In this document: positions 40,154 through 50,089 of the stretch, one piece after another
Numbering within the stretch: the stretch's first letter is position 1
Layout of the letters: each line of letters opens with the position of its first letter
Assembly (NCBI GenBank): GCA_007694915.1
Contig: REEV01000066.1
Coordinates: forward strand, 62,001-126,000
Length of the DNA: 64,000 nucleotides
Reading direction: 5' to 3'
Source of the DNA: Cyanobium sp. PLM2.Bin73
Lineage (GTDB): Bacteria; Cyanobacteriota; Cyanobacteriia; PCC-6307; Cyanobiaceae
Notes under the pieces: generated by a model
Told to the model about the DNA's origin: nothing
The model's database searches: none
Seen by the model: only the letters and a program-made list of their open reading frames with translations
Made by a program: the position numbers and the translations under genes

Positions 40154-40431
40154 TGCCATTGCCCACCCCCAGCAGCTGCCTGGATCTGCGCGGCACCCCC
40201 TGCCCGCTCAACTTCATCCGCTCCCGGCTGGCCCTCGAGGCGCTCGAACCCGGGGCCTGGCTGCAGGTGGACCTGGACGCCGGTGAGCCGGAGCGGATGG
40301 TGGCCGAGGGGCTGCGCCAGGCCGGTCACGACGTGCACCCGTTGAACCTGCAGGAGCCCGCGGCCGCCGGCGGCGATGTCCCCCTCCCCCCCGGGGCCGC
40401 GCGCCTGCTGGTGCGCCGCCATGGCGGCTGA
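40153..40431 (+). CDS. TusA-family sulfurtransferase
   Basis: 92 residues. The fold and the motif LDLRGTPCPLNFIRSRLALE are those of TusA/SirA proteins; the Cys in TPCPL carries the persulfide in characterised members. Translationally coupled to dnaJ by TGATG, and its last 11 nt overlap rsgA. Whether it serves tRNA thiolation or another sulfur path is not shown. Confidence 0.88.
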   Translation: MPLPTPSSCLDLRGTPCPLNFIRSRLALEALEPGAWLQVDLDAGEPERMVAEGLRQAGHDVHPLNLQEPAAAGGDVPLPPGAARLLVRRHGG

Positions 40432-41536
40432 TCCCGGCCCGCAGGCGCGCACCGCCAGCGGCCTGGTGGTGGCCCTACAGGCCAACTACTGCCGGGTGGA
40501 GCTCGACCAGCCGGGTCCCGCAGGCCGGCAACGTCTGCTCTGCACCCGCCGCACCCGTCTGGCCAAGGGCGGCCAGAGCATCTGCACGGGTGATCGCGTG
40601 CGCCTGGAGGGCATCGACTGGCCCGCCGGCCGCGGCGCCGTGGCCGCCGTGCAGCCGCGCTCCTCGCTGCTGGTGAGGCCGGCGGTGGCCAACGTCTCGC
40701 GGGTGGTGGTGGTGGTAGCCCTGGCGGAACCGCTTCCGGATCCACTGCAGCTCACCCGCTTCCTGCTCACCGCCGAGGCCAGCGGCCAGGCTGTGGAACT
40801 GGTGTTCTCCAAGGCGGATCTGCTGCCGGCGCCCGAGGTGGAGGCCTGGTGTGAGCGGGTGCGGGGCTGGGGCTACGACCCGCTGGCGGTGTCCGAGCGC
40901 AGCGGGCTGGGCCTGGAGCCGCTGCGCCGCCGCCTCTCCCGGGCCGGCATCGCCGTGCTCTGCGGCCCCTCCGGTGTGGGCAAGAGCAGCCTGCTCAACC
41001 GTCTCAGCCCTGCCCTGGAGCTGCGGGTGGGGGCCGTGTCCGGCCGCCTGCAGCGGGGCCGCCACACCACCCGCCACGTGGAATTGTTCGCCCTGGCTCC
41101 AGGGGCCCTGGTGGCCGATACGCCGGGTTTCAACCGCCCCGAGCTGCCCGCGGATCCGGCCGTCCTGGCGGGGCTGTTCCCCGAGATGCGTCAGCGGCTG
41201 AGCGGGGCGCGCTGCCGCTTCAGCAACTGCCTGCACCAGGGCGAACCGGGCTGTGCCGCCGCCGATCCGTGGGACCGCCAGTCCCACTACCAGCACTGCC
41301 TGGAGCAGATTCAGGCCCAGCTCAGCCGGCAGCAGCAGGCAGGGCCCGGCGAGGGCTCGGATCCGCCGGTCCTGAAGCGGCGGGGCCACCGCCTGGAGCC
41401 CAGGCTCGATCCGCGCCTGCGCCAGCCGTCACGGCGCAGTCGCCGGCAACGGCTGGGGCGCGAGAGCAGCGCCGAGCAGGCCGGCGCCGGGCCCGAGGGG
41501 CCCCCGCGCCTCAGCCCCCGACCCCCGGAAGGTTGA
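40421..41536 (+). CDS. rsgA: Ribosome small-subunit GTPase RsgA
   Basis: 371 residues from ATG at 40421. N-terminal OB domain, then a circularly permuted GTPase: VFSKADLL (G4), [12 protein letters not shown] (G1) and DTPGF (G3), then the zinc knuckle [14 protein letters not shown]. RsgA checks 30S maturation. The last 40 residues are Arg/Pro-rich. Convergent with ybaB, overlapping by 26 nt. Confidence 0.95.
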   Translation: MAADPGPQARTASGLVVALQANYCRVELDQPGPAGRQRLLCTRRTRLAKGGQSICTGDRVRLEGIDWPAGRGAVAAVQPRSSLLVRPAVANVSRVVVVVALAEPLPDPLQLTRFLLTAEASGQAVELVFSKADLLPAPEVEAWCERVRGWGYDPLAVSERSGLGLEPLRRRLSRAGIAVLCGPSGVGKSSLLNRLSPALELRVGAVSGRLQRGRHTTRHVELFALAPGALVADTPGFNRPELPADPAVLAGLFPEMRQRLSGARCRFSNCLHQGEPGCAAADPWDRQSHYQHCLEQIQAQLSRQQQAGPGEGSDPPVLKRRGHRLEPRLDPRLRQPSRRSRRQRLGRESSAEQAGAGPEGPPRLSPRPPEG

Positions 41537-41852
41537 GGTTGAGGCCCCCGGTGAGCTCCTCCATGCGGCCTTTCATGGTGCCGGTGGAGGTTTCATAGGC
41601 CGCCTGCAGGGCCTCGAGCACGGCCGCCTCGCAGCTGGCCGCCCCTTCGGCCAGCAACTCCGGCGCCAGGCGCACCTTCAGGGGCTGCTGGTTGCCCGAT
41701 AACCAAACGCTGGCCCGGCCGTCGGCGCTGCGACCCTCCAGCTCCATGGCATCCAGTTCCTCCTGGAGCTTCTGGGCGTTCTGCTGCAGTTCCTGGGCCT
41801 TCTTGAAGGCTTCGGTGAGCTGACCGAAGTTGGGAAGTCCGAATCCGGCCAT
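41511..41852 (-). CDS. YbaB/EbfC nucleoid-associated protein
   Basis: 113 residues: helical start ([30 protein letters not shown]) then a beta-sheet dimer core and [23 protein letters not shown], as in YbaB/EbfC. These dimers bind DNA. It keeps the conserved place between rsgA and murB. Confidence 0.92.
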   Translation of the reverse strand: MAGFGLPNFGQLTEAFKKAQELQQNAQKLQEELDAMELEGRSADGRASVWLSGNQQPLKVRLAPELLAEGAASCEAAVLEALQAAYETSTGTMKGRMEELTGGLNLNLPGVGG

Positions 41853-41894
41853 GCCTGGGCAATCGTTTGCCGCAGGCTAAGCGCTGGCGGGGGC

Positions 41895-42806
41895 TCAGAA
41901 CCCCAGGCGTTTCACCTCGGGGTGCAGCCGCAGCTGGTGGGCAGCCTCCACCCGCTCCTGCACCACCGCGATCAGGGCGGCGATGTCGGCGGCCGTGGCG
42001 TTGCCGGTGTTGACGATGAAGTTGGCGTGCAGCGGAGACACCTGGGCGCCGCCGATGCTCAGTCCCTTGAGGCCCAGGTCTTCGATCAGCCGTCCCGCCT
42101 TGAGCGGTTCAGGGTTGCGGAAGACGCTGCCGCAGCTGGGCTGCTGGTAGGGCTGGGTGCTGGTGCGGCTGTGCAGGTTGGCGCTGGTGCGGGCCGTGAC
42201 GGCGGCCGGATCGTGGCCGGGTTCGAGGCGGAAGCGCGCCGACAGCACCACCAGGGGGTCCTGCTGCAGGCGGCTGTGGCGGTAGGCGAAGCCCAGCTCG
42301 CTGGCCGCCAGGGTGAAGGGCTGGTCCGGCCTGGCCGGATCCAGCACCTGCAGCGAGTGCAGGCAGTCGGCCGTGCAGCCACCTTGGGCGCCGGCGTTCA
42401 TCACCGCCGCCCCGCCCACCGTGCCGGGGATGCCCACGGCCCACTCCAGACCGCTCAGGCCCGCCCGGGCGGCCTTGCGGGCCAGGGTGGGGATGGGTTC
42501 ACCGGCCTCGGCCTCCACCCAGCCCTCCTGGGCATCGAAGCGGCTGCCCTGCAGGCGCCGCAGACACAGGGTCAGGCCCGCCAGGCCGCTGTCGGCGATC
42601 AGCAGGTTGGAGCCGGCTCCAAGGCACTGCAGGGGCAGACCCGCCTCCAGGCGCCAGCGCAGTAGCGCCAGCAGTTCGGCTCCGGCGGCGGGTTCCGCGA
42701 ACCACTCGGCCTCCCCGCCCACCTTCCAGGTGGTGAAGTCCCGCAGGGGCACGCCGGAGCGCAGGGATGGGCGCAGGCTCGACGATGGGCTGACGGGGGC
42801 TGCCAT
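41895..42806 (-). CDS. murB: UDP-N-acetylenolpyruvoylglucosamine reductase
   Basis: 303 residues. FAD enzyme making UDP-MurNAc. [26 protein letters not shown] and [22 protein letters not shown] are FAD-binding motifs; the proton-donor Ser lies in [10 protein letters not shown] and the C-terminal Glu in [10 protein letters not shown]. Directly after murC (7 nt), probably cotranscribed. Confidence 0.96.
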   Translation of the reverse strand: MAAPVSPSSSLRPSLRSGVPLRDFTTWKVGGEAEWFAEPAAGAELLALLRWRLEAGLPLQCLGAGSNLLIADSGLAGLTLCLRRLQGSRFDAQEGWVEAEAGEPIPTLARKAARAGLSGLEWAVGIPGTVGGAAVMNAGAQGGCTADCLHSLQVLDPARPDQPFTLAASELGFAYRHSRLQQDPLVVLSARFRLEPGHDPAAVTARTSANLHSRTSTQPYQQPSCGSVFRNPEPLKAGRLIEDLGLKGLSIGGAQVSPLHANFIVNTGNATAADIAALIAVVQERVEAAHQLRLHPEVKRLGF

Positions 42807-42813
42807 GGCAGGA

Positions 42814-44331
42814 CTAGGCCACCAGCTCCCGCAGATCAGTGGAGAGGCTGCTGAGGCGCTCCCAGAGGCTGTTCACATCCCCGGCGCCCATGGCCAGCAC
42901 CAGGTCACCGTCGGCTGTCTCCCGGCTGATCGTTTCTGCCAGCTGGTCCATGCTGGCCGCAGCCCGCACCGGCAGCGTCGGTGCCAGGCGCCGCACGGCC
43001 TCGGCCAGAGCCTCACTGGTGACACCCTCGATCGGCTGCTCACCGGCGGCGTAGAGGGGGGCGATGTGCACGGCGTCGGCCTGGGTGAGGGCCGCGGCGA
43101 ACTCCTCGAGGAACTGGGCCGTGCGGCTGTAGCGGTGGGGCTGGAACACCGCCACCAGGCGCTTCGGGGGGGCAGGCAGGGGACTGCGGCCGCTGCTCAC
43201 CATCAGCCGTGCCATTGCCAGGGTGGCGGCGACTTCGCTGGGGTGGTGGGCGTAGTCGTCCACCACCAGGCGCCCGTTCCAGACGCCGCGCAGATCGAAG
43301 CGCCGCCCCGGCGGCAGCAGGCCGGCGACGGCCTCGGCCAGGGCACTGAAGGGCACCCCCTCCAGCCGGCAGGCGGCCAGGGCGGCAGCGGCGTTGCTGA
43401 GGTTGTGGCGGCCGGGGAGGGGGAGATCCAGGTGGCCCACCAGCTCGCCCTTCTCGTAGAAGGCCACCCGGCTGCCATCCCCCCGCTCCTCGATGGCGAT
43501 GGCGGCGAAGTCCACCCCCTCGGGCGATGTCGTCGACCACCAGTGGCCGGCGGCGAAGTGCTCCTGCAGGATCGGGCAGTCGCGGTTGGCCAGCAGCCGG
43601 CGGCTGCCGCCGGCGAAGCGCTGCAGGGTGGCGATCAGGGCCTCCAGATCCGGATAGTGGTCGGTGTGGTCGAGCTCCAGATTGGTGATCACGCCCAGCT
43701 CGGGCTGGAACTTCACCAGCGAGCCATCGGATTCATCCGCCTCGGCCACCAGCAGCCGGCCGGCGCCATGGCGGCCGTTGCTGCCGAAGGCGGGCACCAC
43801 ACCACCGATCACCGCCGTGGGGTCCCCTCCGGTGGCTGCCAGCAGGCTGGCCACCAGCGTGCTGGTGGTGGTTTTGCCGTGGCTGCCGGCCACGGCGATG
43901 GCGGGCTGACCGTTGATCAGGGCCGCCAGCACATCGGAGCGATGGCAGATGGTCAGACCCAGCCGCCGGGCCTCGCCGAGCTCGGGATTGGAGTGCGGCA
44001 CGGCCGAACTGATCACCACCAGAGGGGGCTGGTGCCGACCACTGTCCACCGCCGCCAGGGTGGCTGCGGTCTGCTCCAGGAACACCCGCACACCCAACTG
44101 CCGCAGCCGCTCCAACACCGCGCTGTCGCGTCGGTCGGAGCCGCTCACCCGGTGGCCCCGCTCAGCCAGGATCCCGGCCAGGGCAGACATGCCGATGCCG
44201 CCCACTCCGATGAAGTGCAGGGGCTGCTGTCGGCAGAGCGGGGGAATCAAGGGTGGGCTCCGGTCTGATGACTCAACGCGGGTGGCGTGGATGACTGCGG
44301 GCGACAGGGATGCTGCCTGATGGCCCGGCAA
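42814..44331 (-). CDS. murC: UDP-N-acetylmuramate--L-alanine ligase
   Basis: 505 residues from the listed ATG; the conserved part begins at [29 protein letters not shown], so the first 35 residues may be over-extended. ATP loop [13 protein letters not shown] and FQPHRYSRT are present. Adds L-Ala to UDP-MurNAc. First of the murC-murB pair, divergent from gap2. Confidence 0.95.
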   Translation of the reverse strand: MPGHQAASLSPAVIHATRVESSDRSPPLIPPLCRQQPLHFIGVGGIGMSALAGILAERGHRVSGSDRRDSAVLERLRQLGVRVFLEQTAATLAAVDSGRHQPPLVVISSAVPHSNPELGEARRLGLTICHRSDVLAALINGQPAIAVAGSHGKTTTSTLVASLLAATGGDPTAVIGGVVPAFGSNGRHGAGRLLVAEADESDGSLVKFQPELGVITNLELDHTDHYPDLEALIATLQRFAGGSRRLLANRDCPILQEHFAAGHWWSTTSPEGVDFAAIAIEERGDGSRVAFYEKGELVGHLDLPLPGRHNLSNAAAALAACRLEGVPFSALAEAVAGLLPPGRRFDLRGVWNGRLVVDDYAHHPSEVAATLAMARLMVSSGRSPLPAPPKRLVAVFQPHRYSRTAQFLEEFAAALTQADAVHIAPLYAAGEQPIEGVTSEALAEAVRRLAPTLPVRAAASMDQLAETISRETADGDLVLAMGAGDVNSLWERLSSLSTDLRELVA

Positions 44332-44458
44332 GGTTCTGGGGGGAAATTAAGCCGTCGGGGTCACCGTTGCCGTGAACACTTGCAACGCCCCTTCCGCCAG
44401 GATGTTTTACCGCTGGGCTGGCGATGCTCCGCCAGGGGGGCTGTGACGGTGATTTCTG

Positions 44459-44464
44459 TATGAT
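44459..44464 (+). promoter_or_regulatory. Possible -10 element of gap2
   Basis: TATGAT lies about 48 nt upstream of the gap2 ATG. No good -35 hexamer at 16-18 nt spacing is visible, so the assignment is tentative. Confidence 0.3.
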
Positions 44465-44487
44465 CGGCACCAAAATCTCCCTGCCGC

Positions 44488-44502
44488 CGGCGGATTCCGC
44501 CG
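44488..44502 (+). promoter_or_regulatory. Hairpin just upstream of the gap2 start
   Basis: CGGCGG - ATT - CCGCCG forms a 6-bp stem with a 3-nt loop ending 10 nt before the gap2 ATG. It would occupy the ribosome-binding region, so it could influence translation or stability. A competing pairing with the preceding GCCGCCGG is possible. Confidence 0.4.
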
Positions 44503-44512
44503 TGCCTTTGCC

Positions 44513-45535
44513 ATGACCTTGAAAGTTGCGATCAATGGATTCGGCCGCATCGGTCGCAACTTCATGCGCTGCTGGCTCAGCCGCGGTGCCAACACCGGCA
44601 TCGAAGTGGTGGGTCTGAACGACACGTCCGATCCCAGGACCAACTCCCACCTGCTGCAGTACGACTCGATGCTGGGTCACATCCGCGATGCGGAGGTGTC
44701 CTACACCGATGATGCCATTGTGGTGAATGGGCGTGAGATCAAGTGTTTCTCCGATCGCAATCCGCTCAATCTTCCCTGGAAGGAATGGGGTGTTGATCTG
44801 GTGATCGAGAGCACGGGTGTGTTCGTCGATCAGGCCGGCGCCGGCAAGCACATCCAGGCCGGTGCCTCCAAGGTGCTGATCACGGCTCCCGGCAAGGGCG
44901 ATGGCGTGGGCACCTTCGTGGTGGGTGTGAATGATCACGAATATCGCCACGACGACTGGCAGATCGTCTCCAACGCCAGCTGCACCACCAACTGCATGGC
45001 CCCGCTGGTCAAAGTGCTCGATCAGGCCTTCGGCATTGTTAAGGGCACGATGACCACCACCCACAGCTACACCGGGGATCAGCGCATCCTCGACGCCTCC
45101 CACCGTGATCTGCGCCGGGCCCGCGCCGCCGCTGTGAACATCGTGCCCACCAGCACCGGTGCCGCCAAGGCCGTGGCTCTGGTGTATCCCCCGGTGAAAG
45201 GCAAGCTCAATGGCATTGCCCTGCGCGTGCCCACCCCCAATGTGTCGGTGGTGGACATGGTGCTGGAGGTGAACCGCTCCACCACCGCCGAGGAAGTGAA
45301 CGCCACCCTCAAGGCCGCTGCCGAAGGGCCGATGAAGGGAATCATCAAGTACTGCGATCTGCCCCTGGTCTCCTCCGACCACGCCGGCACCGATCAGAGC
45401 GCCATCGTCGATGCCGATCTCACCCTGGTGATGGGCGACAACATGGTGAAGGTGATCTCCTGGTACGACAACGAGTGGGGTTACAGCCAGCGGGTGGTGG
45501 ACCTGGCCGAGGTGGTGGCCCGCAATTGGAAGTGA
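44513..45535 (+). CDS. gap2: Glyceraldehyde-3-phosphate dehydrogenase, Calvin-cycle type
   Basis: 340 residues. Catalytic Cys in SNASCTTNC and the [16 protein letters not shown] segment. The N-terminal [15 protein letters not shown] and the sequence around residues 33-36 (GLNDTSDP, not the NAD-type D) fit the Gap2 isoform that uses NADPH in carbon fixation. Cysteines for CP12/PRK regulation cannot be judged with certainty. The last 55 nt overlap the thiL 3' end. Confidence 0.95.
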   Translation: MTLKVAINGFGRIGRNFMRCWLSRGANTGIEVVGLNDTSDPRTNSHLLQYDSMLGHIRDAEVSYTDDAIVVNGREIKCFSDRNPLNLPWKEWGVDLVIESTGVFVDQAGAGKHIQAGASKVLITAPGKGDGVGTFVVGVNDHEYRHDDWQIVSNASCTTNCMAPLVKVLDQAFGIVKGTMTTTHSYTGDQRILDASHRDLRRARAAAVNIVPTSTGAAKAVALVYPPVKGKLNGIALRVPTPNVSVVDMVLEVNRSTTAEEVNATLKAAAEGPMKGIIKYCDLPLVSSDHAGTDQSAIVDADLTLVMGDNMVKVISWYDNEWGYSQRVVDLAEVVARNWK

Positions 45536-46545
45536 GCGAAGCCGGCACCCGTCGTCAGGCCCCCCTCCTCCCCCAGCCAGCCCACCGCCCCGCTGGCGGG
45601 GGAGCGCTCAGCCAGCGAGCCGATGACCCGGGCCCCGGGCAGCGCCGCCACCAGGCGCTCGGCCCAGGCCGGCTCCAGGGCCAGCACCAGTTCGAAATCC
45701 TCCCCCCCCTCCAGGCACCAGCTGACCGCCTCCGGTAGTCCGGCCATGGCCGGATCCAGGGGCAACCACTGGCGCTCCAGCAGGGCGCAGCAGCCACTGG
45801 CCCTGGCCACGGCCCCCGCGGCCGCCACCAGGCCGTCGCTGCTGTCGGTGCCGCCCACCCGCCAGGGCAGCCCCTCGGGCTGACTGGTGTGCAGGGCCGC
45901 CACCGCATCCAGCCGTGGCCGTGGCCTTTGGTGGGCGGCGATCGCCCGCTCCCGCAGGGCGGCATCCAGGGCCTCCCCGCTGTCTGCGGGGCGGGGCTCC
46001 TGCAGCAAGGCCAGGCCGAGGCGGCTGAGCCCGTGGTCACCGGTGCTCACCAGTCGGTCACCGGCCCGCCCATCGGCCCGGCGGATCGGCGCCGGCCCGC
46101 CGCTGCGGCTGCGGGCCAGGGGGCCGATGGCGGTGACGGCCAGCAGGCGCTGGTCCCCGCCGCTGCAGTCGCCCCCCAGCAGCCGGCCACCATGGGGCTC
46201 CAGGCAGGCCCGCAGACCGCCGTAGACGGCCTCCACCCAGCTCCAGCGGGTGTCCCCCGGAGCCACCAGTCCCACGGTGAGGCCCCAGGCGCTGCGGCAT
46301 CCCATCGCCGCCAGATCCGAGAGGTTGGCGGCGGCGGCCCGCCAGCCCACGTCGAAGCCGCTGGTGGTGGCCTCGCTGAAGTGCACCCCCTCCACCAGCA
46401 CGTCGGTGTTGAGCACCTGGAGACCCTGCAGCTCGAGCAGGGCGGCATCGTCGTGAAACTGGCCCGCAGGGGCGAAGGCGGCCAGCCGCTCGATCAGGGC
46501 CTCCTCGCCGAGCTCGGCCAGGCCGGGGTCCTCAGGGGCGCCCAT
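45481..46545 (-). CDS. thiL: Thiamine-monophosphate kinase
   Basis: 354 residues. [32 protein letters not shown] and [10 protein letters not shown] are ThiL ATP/Mg motifs; makes thiamine diphosphate. The family usually ends near GFAHF; here about 15 residues ([15 protein letters not shown]) run on, antisense to the gap2 end, suggesting loss of an earlier stop. ATG overlaps the cyclophilin stop (TGATG). Confidence 0.93.
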   Translation of the reverse strand: MGAPEDPGLAELGEEALIERLAAFAPAGQFHDDAALLELQGLQVLNTDVLVEGVHFSEATTSGFDVGWRAAAANLSDLAAMGCRSAWGLTVGLVAPGDTRWSWVEAVYGGLRACLEPHGGRLLGGDCSGGDQRLLAVTAIGPLARSRSGGPAPIRRADGRAGDRLVSTGDHGLSRLGLALLQEPRPADSGEALDAALRERAIAAHQRPRPRLDAVAALHTSQPEGLPWRVGGTDSSDGLVAAAGAVARASGCCALLERQWLPLDPAMAGLPEAVSWCLEGGEDFELVLALEPAWAERLVAALPGARVIGSLAERSPASGAVGWLGEEGGLTTGAGFAHFQLRATTSARSTTRWL

Positions 46546-47690
46546 CAGCCATGGGGCTGGAGATTGGCAGCGCCTTCGATCACCTGGGCCTTGACGATGG
46601 CGTCATCGACCCCGAGTTCCTCGAGCACCTCGAAGCCGTCCACCACGTAGCCGAAGGCGGCGTAGCGGCCATCCACCAGGTTCAGGCCCGCCGGGGTGAG
46701 TTCCGCTTCGTAGAGAAAGAAGAAGAACTGCGACGAGCCATCATCGAGGCGTTCGTCGGAATGGGCCCAGCCCAGGGTGCCCAGGGTGGCGAAGGGCAGC
46801 ACCGCGGTTGCCTTGTAGCGGCCCAGATCCTCGAAGGTCTGGTTGTAGAAGGGGGCGGCCTCCTCCGGCACCCGGATCTCCAGGGGCACGCTGCGCAGCT
46901 GCCCGGTCCTGGGGTCCACGTAGCCCTCCTCGGGGCCCTTGGGATCACCGGTCTGGAGCACGTAGAAGTCCTCGGCGCGGATGAAGGGCAGACCGTCGTA
47001 GAAGCCGCGCTGCACCAGGTCCACGAAGGCGCCGGCCGTGAGTGGGGCGTTGTAGCCGTCCACCACGGCGGTGAGGTCGCCCTTGGAGGTGGAGATCAGC
47101 ACGCTGGCGCGGCCCAGCAGCCGCGGCAGGGCGTCGAATTCAGGGGGGATGGCGAAGGGGAACTCGCCCACCAGCAGGGCCTCGGCCTCGCCGATGCCGG
47201 CCAGGGCCTCGCGGCGGGCGCTCAGGAAGGCGTCCCGCTGCTGATCGGCCGCGGCCGCGGCCATCCGCTGCAGCTGTCCGTCCAGGTCCTGCAGCAGCGT
47301 CTGGGCCCGGCTCTGGTCGCCTGGCTGGAAGGCCTGGAGGATGGCACTGCGGTTGCTGCTCAGCTGCGACTGGCTACGGCGTACGGAGTTGGCCAGGGCC
47401 GACCAGCGCTTGGCGCGCAGATCGTCACTGGTGTCCTCCAGACGGTGCTGCAGCTCCTGCAGCCTGGGGGCGTCCACCGGCAGGGCGTTGCGGAGGATGG
47501 CCGCCGGATCCTTCACGGCGTTGCCCTGGGGCAAGGCGGCCCGGGCGGCCGGGGCGATCAGCAGCAGCGCCAGGGCCAGGGTGAGGGTCGCCGCCGCCCG
47601 CCGCAGCCAGGCCATCGAGGGACGCGCCGGTGGTCGCTTCCAGGCCCCCCCCAGGGGCCGGGGAACGGGGCGAATCGGGCCCTGGGCCAT
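46545..47690 (-). CDS. Cyclophilin-type peptidyl-prolyl isomerase, TLP40/CYP38-like
   Basis: 381 residues from ATG at 47690 (the track start at 47774 enters non-coding sequence). A signal peptide ([25 protein letters not shown]) directs it to the lumen or periplasm. Residues about 55-190 form a helical bundle like PsbQ, and the C-terminal half is a cyclophilin fold ([27 protein letters not shown]). The active-site set is incomplete relative to classical cyclophilins, as in CYP38, which assists photosystem II assembly. Coupled to thiL. Confidence 0.85.
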   Translation of the reverse strand: MAQGPIRPVPRPLGGAWKRPPARPSMAWLRRAAATLTLALALLLIAPAARAALPQGNAVKDPAAILRNALPVDAPRLQELQHRLEDTSDDLRAKRWSALANSVRRSQSQLSSNRSAILQAFQPGDQSRAQTLLQDLDGQLQRMAAAAADQQRDAFLSARREALAGIGEAEALLVGEFPFAIPPEFDALPRLLGRASVLISTSKGDLTAVVDGYNAPLTAGAFVDLVQRGFYDGLPFIRAEDFYVLQTGDPKGPEEGYVDPRTGQLRSVPLEIRVPEEAAPFYNQTFEDLGRYKATAVLPFATLGTLGWAHSDERLDDGSSQFFFFLYEAELTPAGLNLVDGRYAAFGYVVDGFEVLEELGVDDAIVKAQVIEGAANLQPHG

Positions 47691-47797
47691 GGCCTTGCAA
47701 CCTCTCTGGCCGGACTTTGGCATGGCTGCAGGGCGCTGGGTGCGGATCTTCCCTTGCTGTAGCCAGCCGTACAATCCGCCTGATCCGAACCGCCGGA

Positions 47798-48358
47798 ATG
47801 ATCTCCAGCAACGACTTTCGAACCGGCACCTCGATCGAGCTGGATGGGCAGGTCTGGCGAGTCGTTGAATTCCTGCACGTGAAGCCCGGCAAGGGCTCCG
47901 CCTTCGTGCGCACCAAGCTGAAGGCGGTGCAGAGCGGCAACACGGTGGAGAAGACCTTCCGTGCCGGCGAGATGGTGCCCCAGGCCATGCTCGAGAAGAG
48001 CACCCTCCAGCACACCTACATGGAGGGCGATGAGTACGTGTTCATGGACATGGGCAGCTACGAGGAGACCCGCCTCAGCGCCGCTCAGATCGGCGATGGC
48101 CGCAAATACCTCAAGGAGGGAATGGAGGTGAACGTGCTCACCTGGAACGACAAGCCTCTGGAGGTGGAGCTGCCCAATTCGGTGGTGCTGGAAATCACCG
48201 AGACCGATCCCGGCGTCAAGGGTGACACGGCAACCGGCGGCACCAAGCCGGCGATCGTGGAGACCGGCGCCCAGGTGATGGTGCCCCTGTTTCTCTCGGT
48301 GGGGGACAAGATCAAGATCGACACCCGCAGCGACAGCTATCTGGGCCGGGAGAACTGA
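47798..48358 (+). CDS. efp: Translation elongation factor P
   Basis: 186 residues from ATG at 47798; the track ORF begins earlier in antisense sequence. Three OB-type domains; the tip loop [14 protein letters not shown] presents the position modified in some bacteria. Relieves ribosome stalling at polyproline. A TACAAT box lies 22 nt upstream of the ATG and may be a -10 element. accB follows after 5 nt. Confidence 0.96.
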   Translation: MISSNDFRTGTSIELDGQVWRVVEFLHVKPGKGSAFVRTKLKAVQSGNTVEKTFRAGEMVPQAMLEKSTLQHTYMEGDEYVFMDMGSYEETRLSAAQIGDGRKYLKEGMEVNVLTWNDKPLEVELPNSVVLEITETDPGVKGDTATGGTKPAIVETGAQVMVPLFLSVGDKIKIDTRSDSYLGREN

Positions 48359-48363
48359 TCGCC

Positions 48364-48858
48364 ATGCAGCTCGATCACGATCAGCTCAAGGCCCTGCTGG
48401 CCCTGCTCGAGGACAGCGACATCCAGGAATTCAAGCTCGAGGGCGACGATTTCCGTCTGGAGGTGCGCCGCAACCTGCCCGTTGCCGCCCCCCAGGCCCA
48501 GCACCTCCCCGCGCCAGAGGCCCTGGCCGCCCCGGTTCCGGCGACCTCGGCCCAGCCCAGCGCCATGGCCGAGGTGCCCTCCGCTCCGCCGCCGTCCGCA
48601 GCCGCCAACCGCGGCGATCTGCTGGAGATCACGGCCCCGATGGTGGCCACCTTCTACCGCGCTCCGGCCCCCGGCGATCCAGCGTTCGTGGAGCTGGGCA
48701 GCCGCATCCGCGAAGGCCAGACCGTTTGCATCCTCGAGGCCATGAAGCTGATGAACGAGCTCGAGGCCGAGGTGAGCGGCGAGGTGGTGGAGATCCTGGT
48801 GGAAAATGGCTCTCCCGTGGAGTTCGGCCAGGTGCTGATGCGCGTCAAGCCCGGCTGA
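48364..48858 (+). CDS. accB: Biotin carboxyl carrier protein of acetyl-CoA carboxylase
   Basis: 164 residues. N-terminal helix, an Ala/Pro-rich linker (about 40-85), then the biotinyl domain with EAMKLMNELEAE, the Lys being the biotin site. Carries CO2 for malonyl-CoA synthesis. Cotranscribed with efp, and convergent with pdxA across a tandem repeat. Confidence 0.97.
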   Translation: MQLDHDQLKALLALLEDSDIQEFKLEGDDFRLEVRRNLPVAAPQAQHLPAPEALAAPVPATSAQPSAMAEVPSAPPPSAAANRGDLLEITAPMVATFYRAPAPGDPAFVELGSRIREGQTVCILEAMKLMNELEAEVSGEVVEILVENGSPVEFGQVLMRVKPG

Positions 48859-48866
48859 GCGGGGCC

Positions 48867-48914
48867 TCAGCCCAGCTCCCCTCTCAGCCCAGCTCCCCTC
48901 TCAGCCCAGCTCCC
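48867..48914. repeat. 17-nt tandem repeat, about 2.8 copies
   Basis: TCAGCCCAGCTCCCCTC occurs at 48867-48883 and 48884-48900 and partly again from 48901 (14 of 17). The third copy carries the pdxA stop codon and its last residues, so on the pdxA strand the TGA and the SWELG-type codons are repeated downstream. Looks like slippage duplication of the pdxA 3' end. Confidence 0.85.
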
Positions 48915-49926
48915 AGGCCGTTTCGATCGCCGCCGCCATGCTCAGGGGCCGGGCGATGCCGCGCCCGGCGATGTCGAAGCCGGTGCCGTGGTCGGGGGAG
49001 GTGCGCAGAAAGGGCAGGCCAAGGGTGGTGTTCACGGCGGCGTCGAAGGCCAGCAGCTTCACCGGGATCAGGCCCTGATCGTGGTACAGGGCCAGGTAGC
49101 CGTCGGGTCCCTGGCCCTGCCCGTGCCAGGCGGCGGCCGCATCCAGCCAGCAGCTGTCCGGGGGGCGGGGGCCGTCGAGCCGCACCCCGGGCTGGGCGCT
49201 GCGCCAGGTGTCCAGGCAGCCCTCGAGCCAGTCGCGCTCCTCATGGCCCAGGCTGCCGGCTTCGCCGGCGTGGGGGTTGAGGGCGGCCACCACCAGGTGG
49301 GGCTCGGGATTGAAGCGCCGGCAGAAGGCCAGCAGCAGGTTGAGTTTGCGGTGCAGCAGATCAGCGTTGAGCCTGGCGGGCACGGCGGCCAGGGGGATGT
49401 GGGTGGTGGCCAGCAGGGTGTTGAGGCGCCAGCTGCCCGATGGGGCGCGGGCGGTGAACAGCATCGCCGCCTCGCCGCTGCCGGTGAGTTCCGCAAGCCG
49501 CTCGGTCTGCCCGGGGTAGGGGTGCCCAGCCGCATGCCAGCTGGCCTTGGCGATCGGTGCGGTCACCAGGGCCCGGCAGTCGCCGCTCTGCACCAGGCCG
49601 GCTGCCGCCTCCAGCCAGGCGAAGCTGGCGGCACCGGCGGCGGGGCCGCTCTCGCCCGGCAGCACTGGGTGCTCCAGGGGTTGATCGACGATCTCCAGGC
49701 TGGCGGGATCGCGCAGGGGCGCCTCGCTGCGCTGTCGCAGGGCGGCGTGGCTGGCCTCCAGCCAGCGGCGGCAGCCCACCAGCACCGGCTCCAGGCCTGG
49801 CGGCAGGGGGCGGGCCAGGGCCTTGAGCACCACCTCGGCGCCGATGCCGGCGGGGTCGCCCAGGGCGATGGCCAGCCGCCCTGCGGTCGAGTTGGATGGC
49901 CCTGGATTGCCGCTGCCGTTGCCCAT
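48901..49926 (-). CDS. pdxA: 4-hydroxythreonine-4-phosphate dehydrogenase
   Basis: 341 residues from ATG at 49926 (MGNGSG); the track start at 49971 adds 15 residues. LAIALGDPAGIGAEVVLKAL, VTAPIAKASW, ALNPHAGEAG and LYHDQGLIPVKLLAFD contain the substrate and metal-binding residues. Pyridoxal phosphate synthesis. The ATG shares CATG with the divergent small gene at 49925. Confidence 0.95.
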   Translation of the reverse strand: MGNGSGNPGPSNSTAGRLAIALGDPAGIGAEVVLKALARPLPPGLEPVLVGCRRWLEASHAALRQRSEAPLRDPASLEIVDQPLEHPVLPGESGPAAGAASFAWLEAAAGLVQSGDCRALVTAPIAKASWHAAGHPYPGQTERLAELTGSGEAAMLFTARAPSGSWRLNTLLATTHIPLAAVPARLNADLLHRKLNLLLAFCRRFNPEPHLVVAALNPHAGEAGSLGHEERDWLEGCLDTWRSAQPGVRLDGPRPPDSCWLDAAAAWHGQGQGPDGYLALYHDQGLIPVKLLAFDAAVNTTLGLPFLRTSPDHGTGFDIAGRGIARPLSMAAAIETAWELG

Positions 49927-50089
49927 GGTGCGCTGGTTGTTGCTGTTGGCGTTGCTGTGGGGGATGGGCACGGGGATCAGCCGCGGCTGGATCGAGCTGC
50001 GCTGGGGCCGGATGCTTCAGGACCTGGGCCTGCCCTTCGTGGCTGATCCTGGCTCGCCCGAGAACTGCCCGCCGGCCAGCGACATCTAG
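49925..50089 (+). CDS. Small hypothetical protein with signal/anchor helix
   Basis: 54 residues from ATG at 49925: a hydrophobic start (VRWLLLLALLWGMGTG) followed by RGWIELRWGRMLQDLGLPFVADP. Looks like a conserved small picocyanobacterial protein, but I do not recall a function. Start overlaps pdxA divergently; the TAG stop overlaps the TAG of the next gene. Confidence 0.62.
   Translation: MVRWLLLLALLWGMGTGISRGWIELRWGRMLQDLGLPFVADPGSPENCPPASDI

Noticed and set aside
47754-47775. TTGCTG and TACAAT as a -35/-10 pair for efp
   Set aside because: Only about 10 nt separate them, too close for a sigma-70 promoter; only the -10 is kept as a note.
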